Below, in pieces: positions 24,882 to 32,625 of a stretch of DNA of 45,447 bases. Position 1 is the stretch's first letter. Each line of letters starts with the position of its first letter. Source of the stretch: Verrucomicrobia bacterium SCGC AAA164-E04. Lineage in GTDB: Bacteria; Verrucomicrobiota; Verrucomicrobiia; Limisphaerales; AAA164-E04. The stretch is from the NCBI GenBank assembly GCA_000383715.1, contig KB911962.1:1-45447 (forward strand). The letters are read 5' to 3'. Made by a program: the position numbers and the translations under genes. Under the pieces are notes generated by a model. It was not told the origin of the DNA and ran no database searches. It saw only the letters and a program-made list of their open reading frames with translations.

Positions 24882-27209
24882 TTATCGATTACGATTTGCA
24901 TAATTTAAAATTTGAAGAGCGAACGAGGATTTGATTCCAAGCCTTTTTAGATCATCCAAATTTATTTTTCTGAGTTCTGTAATATCAGTATAGCCTGCTG
25001 CTTCAAGTTTTTGCATGGTCTTTAAAGCCGGCTTTGCATTTTTACCACCCGAGGCTGCTCGTAACCTAACAAACAACGGACCCAACGGGCTCACCCAGGA
25101 CAGAAGGTTCAATAGTTGTCTACAATGTGCTTGTAGCACCTGAAACCGTCGTTTCACTCGATGAATTCTCTCATCATCTGCTTCGCATTCCTGTCGTAAA
25201 TGGTAGTAGAAACATCGTATATCGAAAATATTGATCAAACCTGAAATAACAAATAATCGATCATCTCTCCATTTTTCTTCGCACTCCACCAGATCGGGTA
25301 TCCTCCACCTTCGATTCAAATCTTCAGGTCGAACACCATGACTCCTTTGCCAGAGAATGATCGCACGGAACACTGCCATGTAAGCGTAATTCCGAGGGTT
25401 TCGTCGTTTTTTTTGATATGTGTCTTCCAAGGGAACATTTAAAGATCCAATAATTTCATCGGCCTTGGAATAACCTTCTTTGCCTCGAATCCACTCTTTG
25501 AACAGGATGGATGTTTCTGCTGCAGCATTCATCCAATTGTCGACTCGATCTGCTGTTGATTCTCCAAACCTCATCTTAAGTCGAGAGCTACTAGCAACCA
25601 ATTCAACAAGAACCAGACAATCCAACTTGCTCATCGATGAAAGTATCTGATCCTTTTCATCAATGCTGAGTAAATCTCGTATCAATTGGCCAATGCCTCC
25701 AGCCACTTCTAATGGCAAACTTCCCGTGATAGCACGCTTCCCAATTGTGGTAGCGACCCAACGATCATCCGTCTGGTGAGCCAACAAGAACTGCGATCCA
25801 GATAGCTGGTTGAGACCAGCGCAAATTTCAGTTGGATCAAGCGTGCTGCACAACGAGGCCTCAAAAAATGCATGGAGCCCTGACTGAGACAGTCCCTTTT
25901 CTCCAGCCTTGGCAAGTAGACTTAGAATGATTTCCAGGAATCCAGAATCTGTTGTTTTACCTTGGTTTTCACCTAATGAAGAACTTATTTCGGGAAGTGC
26001 TTCACGAGCGACGAGTTCCTTCAAGGAATGGACATCCCAGTCAGAATTATTGGGGCAATAAATAATGGAATGCCCCGGAGTGAGCCCCCTCCCCGCTCTA
26101 CCGATCATTTGCAGGATTTCTGCACCTGAAACTTTCCCTGCATTTGCTCTGTTTAGATCCCTGACAATGACATGCGTGGCCTTGAGATTGACCCCCATCG
26201 CCAACGCAGTCGTACACACCACGCATGAGACATGCCCCTCATCAAAACCTTTACGCACAGACTCTCTCGTCGCAGCTGATTTTTTTGCGTGGTATGAACT
26301 TACCTCAACAGTGCTATCTCCAATAGAAAGTATACCAGCAAGATCCCGAGCCAACTTGTCAGCGGAGGCAGTCTGGTAGACAAAAATGAGAAGTTTTGCA
26401 TTGGGGTCTTTTAAAATAGACCTGACCTCTTCATAAAGACATTGGTTCAGGGACTCTTCCGCTTCCAAATCTAGGATCGTTTTTCGGAGCTCAGGAGTCC
26501 TGATGGTTGAACAGACCACATCACATGGATCCAACCAAGCTTCAAGATTAGCCGTCGCACCCAATGTTGCTGAGAGAAGGATCAAGCGTGGGTGAGCGTC
26601 CTGTATTTTGAAAGAAGTAATGACATATTCCAAAGTTGCCCCCCTTAGTGAATCACCCAACAAGTGTGCCTCATCAATAACGATGGTAGATATAGACTGG
26701 ATCCATTCATCGAGCTCCGGATTCCTGAGTATGGCCTCTACACGTTCTGGGGTAGCGATCACCAGTTGACCATCCATCGGAGGGGGACTTTGCAGTGTTT
26801 CAAAGTCAATACGGTAATCACCGGTAGTGATCTCGACTTTGAACCCTTGGAGCCCCGCTAGTTCCAGTGCTCTGGCAATTTTGCTCAATTCCTCATATTT
26901 TTCCTTGGCGACAGCTCTCAACGGCTCCAGCAGAAGCACTCGCTTCCCGGCTCTTAAGCCTCTCAGAAGCGCCAGATATCCCAAAAGCGATTTGCCGGAA
27001 TTGGTAGGGCTTGAAATGATGAGGCTACGTCTCGAAATAAGCACATGCCCTTCGCTGATCGCTTTTGTCTGAATATCCGATGGAGGATGGTTCCCTGAAA
27101 CATGTTGAGCCAGCATCAAGTATCGGGCATCAGACAAAATCTTGTCCCATGAATGAGTGATTAACTCGCCGGTCGTCACCGTGGAGGTTGGTAGATCAAT
27201 CCTCTTCAC
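24882..27209 (-). CDS. Ski2-like DEAH helicase with C-terminal HhH
   Basis: A 775-residue superfamily 2 helicase. Motifs: Walker A SSPTNSGKSLLG (about 66-77), Ib ATPERVEAIL, II VIDEAHLLGD, III LLSATLG, VI QMIGRAGRG. The C-terminal 45 residues carry a helix-hairpin-helix-like segment (EAAGYTDITELRKINLDDL), as in Hel308/Ski2 relatives, for DNA binding. It would translocate or unwind DNA or RNA with ATP. Its start overlaps the end of the HTH regulator gene by 14 nt, so the two form one transcript. It is divergent from the other helicase/TGT-like gene pair and probably serves the same system. Confidence 0.88.
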   Translation of the reverse strand: MKRIDLPTSTVTTGELITHSWDKILSDARYLMLAQHVSGNHPPSDIQTKAISEGHVLISRRSLIISSPTNSGKSLLGYLALLRGLRAGKRVLLLEPLRAVAKEKYEELSKIARALELAGLQGFKVEITTGDYRIDFETLQSPPPMDGQLVIATPERVEAILRNPELDEWIQSISTIVIDEAHLLGDSLRGATLEYVITSFKIQDAHPRLILLSATLGATANLEAWLDPCDVVCSTIRTPELRKTILDLEAEESLNQCLYEEVRSILKDPNAKLLIFVYQTASADKLARDLAGILSIGDSTVEVSSYHAKKSAATRESVRKGFDEGHVSCVVCTTALAMGVNLKATHVIVRDLNRANAGKVSGAEILQMIGRAGRGLTPGHSIIYCPNNSDWDVHSLKELVAREALPEISSSLGENQGKTTDSGFLEIILSLLAKAGEKGLSQSGLHAFFEASLCSTLDPTEICAGLNQLSGSQFLLAHQTDDRWVATTIGKRAITGSLPLEVAGGIGQLIRDLLSIDEKDQILSSMSKLDCLVLVELVASSSRLKMRFGESTADRVDNWMNAAAETSILFKEWIRGKEGYSKADEIIGSLNVPLEDTYQKKRRNPRNYAYMAVFRAIILWQRSHGVRPEDLNRRWRIPDLVECEEKWRDDRLFVISGLINIFDIRCFYYHLRQECEADDERIHRVKRRFQVLQAHCRQLLNLLSWVSPLGPLFVRLRAASGGKNAKPALKTMQKLEAAGYTDITELRKINLDDLKRLGIKSSFALQILNYANRNR

Positions 27210-27807
27210 TTGGTTTTAGCAGTTTCTTCAAAGCAGGAAACATCAATCCAATTTCCTTCGCTGACATTTGCTCAATTCTACTTTGAAGCCATTTTTTTTG
27301 ACCAAAACCACTGATGGGTTCCATCGATAAAAAAAGTGGTTGCTTTTCCAAATCAAAATCAGGATCTATCCCATGAAATCGAAGAAAGGCCCGCAGGTGA
27401 GATGCCCTAGGTCTTACAAGCAAGTTTTTCCACCTGCTCAGCTGCTGGTCTTTGACTCCAATCATTTTTGCAGCTGCCTTCCTTTGCCCACGTGGTAGCG
27501 CATCGAGTAAGAAATTGATGTTAGATTCGAAAACTGATTTATCCCTTGCATAAAGCGGCACAGAATGAAGCTCTTCGGCATCAACCGAAAACATCTCAGC
27601 AATGACCAGAGATTCTGCTTCATTAAGCGAAGAGTTTCCTTGAAGCAATGCATTCGCACGTCGTCTGGAAATGCTCTTGCGCGTAAACTTTTCCAGAAAC
27701 TCAGCCCATTGGGCCGGATTATTTTCTCGCGACCACAGCAGACACCTTAAGTTCAGACAAGCGACGCTTAATGTTAATATGTCTTTCAAAATAGCTTTTA
27801 CAAGCAC
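27196..27807 (-). CDS. HTH regulator-like protein of the helicase/TGT module
   Basis: A protein of up to 203 residues, probably a transcription regulator. The N-terminal region AEFLEKFTRKSISRRRANAL plus LNEAESLVIAEMFSV resembles a XRE-type HTH. A second HTH-like unit, QRKAAAKMIGVKDQQLSRWK, lies in the middle (about 122-141). GTG 27807 opens the frame but abuts an inverted repeat at 27810-27841. A TTG at 27789 (residue 7 of this frame) leaves room for the repeat to act as an operator and may be the true start. It overlaps the helicase gene by 14 nt. Likely autoregulatory and controlling the divergent helicase/TGT pair. Confidence 0.65.
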   Translation of the reverse strand: MLVKAILKDILTLSVACLNLRCLLWSRENNPAQWAEFLEKFTRKSISRRRANALLQGNSSLNEAESLVIAEMFSVDAEELHSVPLYARDKSVFESNINFLLDALPRGQRKAAAKMIGVKDQQLSRWKNLLVRPRASHLRAFLRFHGIDPDFDLEKQPLFLSMEPISGFGQKKWLQSRIEQMSAKEIGLMFPALKKLLKPSEED

Positions 27808-27809
27808 TA

Positions 27810-27841
27810 AAAGGCAATTTTCTTATTTACTAATTGCCTTT
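27810..27841. promoter_or_regulatory. 10-bp palindromic operator between divergent genes
   Basis: AAAGGCAATT (27810-27819) and AATTGCCTTT (27832-27841) are perfect inverted copies separated by 12 nt, giving half-site centres 22 bp apart, about two helical turns. This is the only strong repeat in the 62-bp gap between the HTH gene and the divergent helicase (ATG 27870). It fits the binding site of a dimeric regulator controlling both directions. Confidence 0.6.
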
Positions 27842-27869
27842 AAACCGTGTTGCGATTAATTATTCACTC

Positions 27870-30215
27870 ATGCCACCAACACTCAATCCAGCTCAACAGA
27901 AAGTGGAAGATCACTTCCTGCTCAAATCAGGATTTAGTGTTGTTTTACAGATGCCAACAGGATCAGGAAAGACCTGGCTTGCAAAAAAGGCGATCCACGA
28001 GGCTTTGGTATCAGGAAAGAGATCGATCTACCTGTGCCCGCTCAAGGCTCTCGCTGAAGAATTGGTTAAAGATTGGGCTCAAGAGTTTGGTAAGGAGAAT
28101 GTAGGTATTTTTACCGGAGATTATGGCAAACAAGGCGGGAAATACCCAGTTTCCTTCCAAAAAGCGAATATCCTGATCATGACTCCAGAACGTTTGGATG
28201 GCTGCACACGCTCATGGCGCTCACACTGGTCATGGATCCCAGAAGTGGATTGGTTGGTTGTCGACGAAATCCATATGCTTGGTGATTGGCATAGAGGTCC
28301 CCGATTGGAAGGAACGATCTCTCGATTCAAAAGGCTGAACCCTTTTACGCGTATCCTAGGGCTTTCCGCAACTCTTGGTAATCGGGGAGAACTTGCAGAC
28401 TGGCTGGAAGGCGTTGAACTTGACACAGACTGGCGCCCGGTTCCGCTTGAATGGAAAGTGGCTCGTTACAGAAAACCAGAGGAAAAACCTAGCCTGCTTG
28501 CATCCGAGGTTGCTCGGGTAAACAGAGAGGGAGGACAAACCATCGTCTTTGTCCAAAGTCGCCGGCGTTCTGAGCAAATTGCCAAACTACTGTCTGAGCA
28601 GGGGCTCAATGCCCTCCACCATCATGCAGGTCTTACGCACTCAAAGCGACGAGTCGTGGAAAGTGCATTTCGTAATAACCAAACAAGCATCCTTGTTGCG
28701 ACTTCCACTTTGGAAATGGGGCTTAACCTACCGGCGCGGCAGGTCGTCCTCTATGACCTTCAGGCATTCGATGGAATAGGTTTCAGCCCTCTACCAGTCA
28801 ATACCATCTGGCAAAGAGCCGGACGTGCTGGTCGACCGGGGCTCGATGACTCAGGTGAAGCTCTTCTGCTGGCTCCTGTTTGGGAAAGAAATATCGATCA
28901 CTATTCAAAAGGATGCTTTGAACCCATTCGCTCAGGTATCGCGCGCCCGGATACTTTGGCAGAGCAAATTCTTGTGGAAGTTCATTCTGGACTTGCCAGG
29001 ACTGAGAACCAGCTTAAACGGGTCTTCAATACGTCTCTGGCAGCGTTACAGAAGCAAACGATAGACATTCAAAAAAACACCCTTAATATGCTGAATGCAG
29101 GCATGCTTCGAAAGGAAGAAGTTGGAGATCGGATTTTGCTCAAGGCAACAAGGCTCGGGCATGTGGTTTGTCGGCATCAACTTCAGCCCAGCACGGTGCT
29201 CCGTCTACGTCAGTTTTTTGAATCGTTAAAATCATTCACCGATTTCGACCTGCTCCTGATTGCGGCCTCCACCCCAGACTGCGAACCAAGACTTCCTGTC
29301 GACTATGAAGAACTTGAAACCCTCACCGAAGAATTAGTCCGGCAACCTTCCAGGTTATTTGAGGATTTCAAACATGCCGGGGACCTGCTTGGTATAGGGG
29401 GTAAACAACTGCTTTCAGCTCTCAAAAATGCACTCGTGCTTTGGCGATGGATGGTTACGGGCGATACCGATATGGTTGCAGAAGAAGAAGGTTGCTATCC
29501 ATTTGAGATTCATCGTCTCATCGAGTCGATGGACAGGCTCCTGCTCGCTTCCGCTTCCATTCAGAGAGCAATTGACGAACCTTTTCCAGCCGATCAGGAA
29601 GATTCTTCAAAACCACCAAAATCCGAGGCATTACTCCGTATCGAATTGCTACGCCAACAGATTCTCAACGGGATTGAAGGACCGGCAGCTGCTCTCACAT
29701 TGGTGGACGGCATTGGGGCATCGTGGATCCGACGGTTGATTGCTCATGGAGTGTGCAGCTTGAAATCACTGGCAGAAGCCGATTCACAAAACCTTGCAAC
29801 ACTATCCAAACTCTCGGAAAAGAGAGCAACAGATTGGATAAAGCAAGCTTCCACATTGCAGCAACGAGTCCCCGCCACTGTCCAAGCCGGGAGAATTCCA
29901 ACACGCCCCTCAGACATCGATCTGGAGGTCGATCCTTATCGTCTCAGAAGAGCCACTGAATTAAACGTCAAATGGAGTCAAAGCAACCTTTGGAATGTGA
30001 CCGGGGGATCGGAACCTCGGCAGGTTACCAAAGCTGAAAACGGTCACTTTAACTGCTCCTGTCCTGATCATGCCAAAGGAAACACATGCAAGCATCAGCT
30101 TGCTGTTCGATTGCGTCTCAATGATAAAATCCTCCACCAATCGTTTAGAAACATGAATGCAAATGCTGAAATTCCTTACCTGGATTTATTTGGACTCTGG
30201 TTTGAAAGAAACTAA
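27870..30215 (+). CDS. Ski2-like DEAD/H helicase with HhH and SWIM zinc finger
   Basis: A 781-residue superfamily 2 helicase starting at ATG 27870 (MPPTLNPAQQKVEDHF); a TTG 36 nt upstream lies in the operator and is rejected. Motifs: Walker A MPTGSGKTW (28-36), Ia PLKALAEEL, II VVDEIHML, III LSATLG, VI WQRAGRAGR. Residues about 610-665 hold a helix-hairpin-helix (LVDGIGASWIRRLIAHG), and the C-terminus has a SWIM zinc finger FNCSCPDHAKGNTCKHQL (CxC...CxH). The SWIM finger probably binds DNA or a partner. The TGT-like gene begins 3 nt after its stop, so the two are made together. A role in opening DNA for base exchange is inferred from this pairing. Confidence 0.88.
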   Translation: MPPTLNPAQQKVEDHFLLKSGFSVVLQMPTGSGKTWLAKKAIHEALVSGKRSIYLCPLKALAEELVKDWAQEFGKENVGIFTGDYGKQGGKYPVSFQKANILIMTPERLDGCTRSWRSHWSWIPEVDWLVVDEIHMLGDWHRGPRLEGTISRFKRLNPFTRILGLSATLGNRGELADWLEGVELDTDWRPVPLEWKVARYRKPEEKPSLLASEVARVNREGGQTIVFVQSRRRSEQIAKLLSEQGLNALHHHAGLTHSKRRVVESAFRNNQTSILVATSTLEMGLNLPARQVVLYDLQAFDGIGFSPLPVNTIWQRAGRAGRPGLDDSGEALLLAPVWERNIDHYSKGCFEPIRSGIARPDTLAEQILVEVHSGLARTENQLKRVFNTSLAALQKQTIDIQKNTLNMLNAGMLRKEEVGDRILLKATRLGHVVCRHQLQPSTVLRLRQFFESLKSFTDFDLLLIAASTPDCEPRLPVDYEELETLTEELVRQPSRLFEDFKHAGDLLGIGGKQLLSALKNALVLWRWMVTGDTDMVAEEEGCYPFEIHRLIESMDRLLLASASIQRAIDEPFPADQEDSSKPPKSEALLRIELLRQQILNGIEGPAAALTLVDGIGASWIRRLIAHGVCSLKSLAEADSQNLATLSKLSEKRATDWIKQASTLQQRVPATVQAGRIPTRPSDIDLEVDPYRLRRATELNVKWSQSNLWNVTGGSEPRQVTKAENGHFNCSCPDHAKGNTCKHQLAVRLRLNDKILHQSFRNMNANAEIPYLDLFGLWFERN

Positions 30216-30218
30216 ACC

Positions 30219-31106
30219 ATGATTCGAAAACAACTTCATACCCCATCTGGGACCATTCAATTTCCAGCCTATATTCCGGTCACCACATTCGGGAGAAAGT
30301 ATCCGCTGGATGGACTCATCCAGCCCTATCTCCCTCGCATGGCACAGGCCGTCATGGTAAGTCATCACTATGCCCTCCAAATGACGAAACGCCCACGGCT
30401 TCCACTCATGATAGATTCGGGAGGCTTTGCGGCTCTATTTGAGGGAAGCCGCATTCTTGAAAGGGATGGACTTGGGGTATTGGAAATAAACTTGGGTGAA
30501 GAACCGGAACTGCTGACACCTTGGGACGTGCTGGACTTTCAGGAACAACACGCGGATATTGCCTTCACACTTGATTTCCCGATTCCCCCAAACTTGGATA
30601 AAAAAGAAGCAACTCTTCGCCAAAAGTTGACAATCAAGAACGCCCTTTGGGCACGCAATAATCGCCGACGAAGTGACATGCGCCTCTTTGCGTGCATTCA
30701 GGGATGGGATATTGAAAGCATTGGGCGATGTGCAGAGGCATATGCTTCCGCTTCTTTCGACGGAATCGCCCTCGGAGGCATGGTGCCAAGAGCGAAAGAT
30801 CGCAAACTCGTTCTCTCCTGTGTGAGAGAAGTCCGTAAAAAAATCCTGGATCTACCCCTCCATGTTTTTGGATTGGGGCATCCGGAGTTCGTGGAAGAAC
30901 TGATCAGCGCAGGTGTTGATAGCATTGACTCAAGCGCTTACGTTAAGGCCGCTGCAGATGGGAAATCTTGGTTTGATCCAAATACCCCAATGAGCGAACC
31001 ATCTCCCACTGATCGACTGAGATTGGCATTAGAGAACCTTGCGTTTGTATCAGGTAAAGTGCCTGGACGACACCGGTTACAACTTTATGAAAAGAGTTTC
31101 ATGTGA
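30219..31106 (+). CDS. Compact TGT-like (DpdA-related) guanine transglycosylase
   Basis: A 295-residue member of the tRNA-guanine transglycosylase superfamily. The base-exchange signature is present: IDSGGFAALFEG with Asp66 (equivalent to the general base Asp of TGT), ACIQGWD (160-163), GIALGGMVP, and GVDSIDSSAY with Asp237 as the likely nucleophile. The zinc motif CxCxxC...H of canonical TGT is absent, and the protein is about 80 residues shorter than bacterial Tgt. The DSxxY nucleophile context is shared with the DpdA-like protein at 41940. It may insert a 7-deazaguanine base in DNA or an unusual RNA target. It is coupled to the SWIM helicase gene. Confidence 0.82.
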   Translation: MIRKQLHTPSGTIQFPAYIPVTTFGRKYPLDGLIQPYLPRMAQAVMVSHHYALQMTKRPRLPLMIDSGGFAALFEGSRILERDGLGVLEINLGEEPELLTPWDVLDFQEQHADIAFTLDFPIPPNLDKKEATLRQKLTIKNALWARNNRRRSDMRLFACIQGWDIESIGRCAEAYASASFDGIALGGMVPRAKDRKLVLSCVREVRKKILDLPLHVFGLGHPEFVEELISAGVDSIDSSAYVKAAADGKSWFDPNTPMSEPSPTDRLRLALENLAFVSGKVPGRHRLQLYEKSFM

Positions 31107-31120
31107 ATTTTCAGGTGCGG

Positions 31121-31407
31121 TCATCTTTCGTTCTCATCATTCGTTGCCCAAATGTCATACTCCCACTCACATGCCTCTGTGTATCCTTCCTCCGAAGCAT
31201 ACTTTTCGATGGAATGCATGATGCGTGCATATTGTTACGCATCATCAATCTTTTTCCAGAGCTCTTTTTGCAGCAGTGATAACCTGACGATCAAGAGGTG
31301 GCCAAAACGGCTTTTTTGCCTCGTCACCCGACTTCCAATAAAACTTGAGTGCAAGACTCAGCATCTTTTGAACCGTTCCTATACTGAGGCGTCGGATTTG
31401 GAGGATG
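31121..31407 (-). pseudogene. Decayed gene at the end of the nuclease operon
   Basis: Directly after the nuclease stop, the minus strand encodes protein-like sequence in broken frames. One frame reads MLSLALKFYWKSGDEAKKP then FWPPLDRQVIT. A +1 shift near 31262 continues as LQKELWKKIDDA up to an in-frame TAA (31235-31237). After it the same frame reads QYARIMHSIEKYASEEGY, then TEACEWEYDIWATNDENER, to a TGA at 31121-31123. One frameshift plus one nonsense change would convert it to a continuous gene of about 90 residues. Family unknown. It would have been the last gene of the minus-strand operon. Confidence 0.5.
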
Positions 31408-32619
31408 TTATATCGATGGCAATTTCGGTGATGTGGCGAAGTTGCCAGATCGTTGGCGTCGTGGGCAAAAGGTGTGGTAGTCACAAGCGGTGCAGGTGTC
31501 CGGGTCGGAAGTGTTCTGAGGCCAAGCTTGGAGGATGTCTGAGCACAGTTTCTCCTTGGAGTGGCTAATCTCGATCTGCCGGACGTAACGATCAAATCGC
31601 GTCACAGCTTCAGCAACTGCCTGCTGGTGCACGGGCTCCAAGCGAAGGGCGCGGCGCATGCGGAAGTCCCATGAGAGATCGCGGTTCTTTTTGTAATCGG
31701 CATGACTTTTCATTGGTTTCTTCATGTGGATGATTTCCCAGTCGTCGCTCCCAGGTGTGGGTGTGATGTCCGTGATTTGGTATGCGATATCCGATTGGAG
31801 CTTCGCGAGATCGTCCCAAGTGGGGAGAAGCTCGTTGAGGTAGATGACCACACCGAGCGCAACACGCTTGCTGCCGGGCTGTTTTTCGCGTATGTGAGCG
31901 TAGGTTTTCACCTGCCAGCCGTAGACGCTCCAGTAGTCGGTCGCGCCACCACCAGCGGTCGAAATCGCCGGACGTCGGGCACCCTTGTAGTCAATGATGA
32001 CCTCGAAATCGTTTGGCAGGTTTCGCAACCGACCCTGTGCGCGCTCGTGGTTAAGAAAGCCCACCAGATACTGAACCAGGGAGTTCCCTCGATGCGCCGG
32101 GTCGTTGAGCTGGACGCTGGTAATAACATCCACCCTCCCGGTGACTTCGTAGCTCGGCACCTGCCTGGTCTGATAGTGTTTTGGAATCGGCAACATCGAC
32201 CTCGTCGCGGAAAGCGAGATCTCTGCTTCGCTGATCAGCGGGAACAGATAAGGACCCAGTTCGTTGATCGCTGTCACAACTCGAAGGTAACCGAGTTTCC
32301 GCACCGCTCGATTATTGGGAAACAGCTTGCGGTCGCGAAGAGACTGTTCAATCTGACGCGCCATTCGGTACACGCGGACCGGATTCCATGGTGGAAGATC
32401 TGGCGCTCTATTGCGAACTGATTCTTCATACTGCCTGTAGCCTTCCTCCATGACCCCGTGAATGAATTCGCCGAACCAAAGCTGGAAGGGACGAGTGGAC
32501 GGAATCTTTGCTACTCCTTGATAGCGGTATTGTAATCCACACCGAATGAATCCCAGCACATCTGAAGTCAGACTATAGCTTGGCAGGTAAAAAGAAGGTG
32601 ATTTTGAAACAAGGGACAT
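31408..32619 (-). CDS. Cas4/AddB-like PD-(D/E)XK nuclease with Fe-S motif
   Basis: A 403-residue RecB-family nuclease. The N-terminal YSLTSDVLGFIRCGLQYRY provides the first cysteine, and the C-terminal CTACDYHTFCPRR provides the other three, matching the 4Fe-4S arrangement of AddB/Cas4 nucleases. HGVMEEGYRQYEES supplies the active-site histidine. FEVIIDYKGARR supplies the D-x(n)-(D/E)xK residues (D, then DYK), and WQVKTYAH is the QxxxY motif. The enzyme should cut single-strand DNA ends. Its start is 6 nt after the UvrD-type helicase stop, the usual pairing of helicase and RecB-like nuclease. It is the last intact gene of the dpdA-like operon. Confidence 0.85.
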   Translation of the reverse strand: MSLVSKSPSFYLPSYSLTSDVLGFIRCGLQYRYQGVAKIPSTRPFQLWFGEFIHGVMEEGYRQYEESVRNRAPDLPPWNPVRVYRMARQIEQSLRDRKLFPNNRAVRKLGYLRVVTAINELGPYLFPLISEAEISLSATRSMLPIPKHYQTRQVPSYEVTGRVDVITSVQLNDPAHRGNSLVQYLVGFLNHERAQGRLRNLPNDFEVIIDYKGARRPAISTAGGGATDYWSVYGWQVKTYAHIREKQPGSKRVALGVVIYLNELLPTWDDLAKLQSDIAYQITDITPTPGSDDWEIIHMKKPMKSHADYKKNRDLSWDFRMRRALRLEPVHQQAVAEAVTRFDRYVRQIEISHSKEKLCSDILQAWPQNTSDPDTCTACDYHTFCPRRQRSGNFATSPKLPSI

Positions 32620-32625
32620 GAGGGT

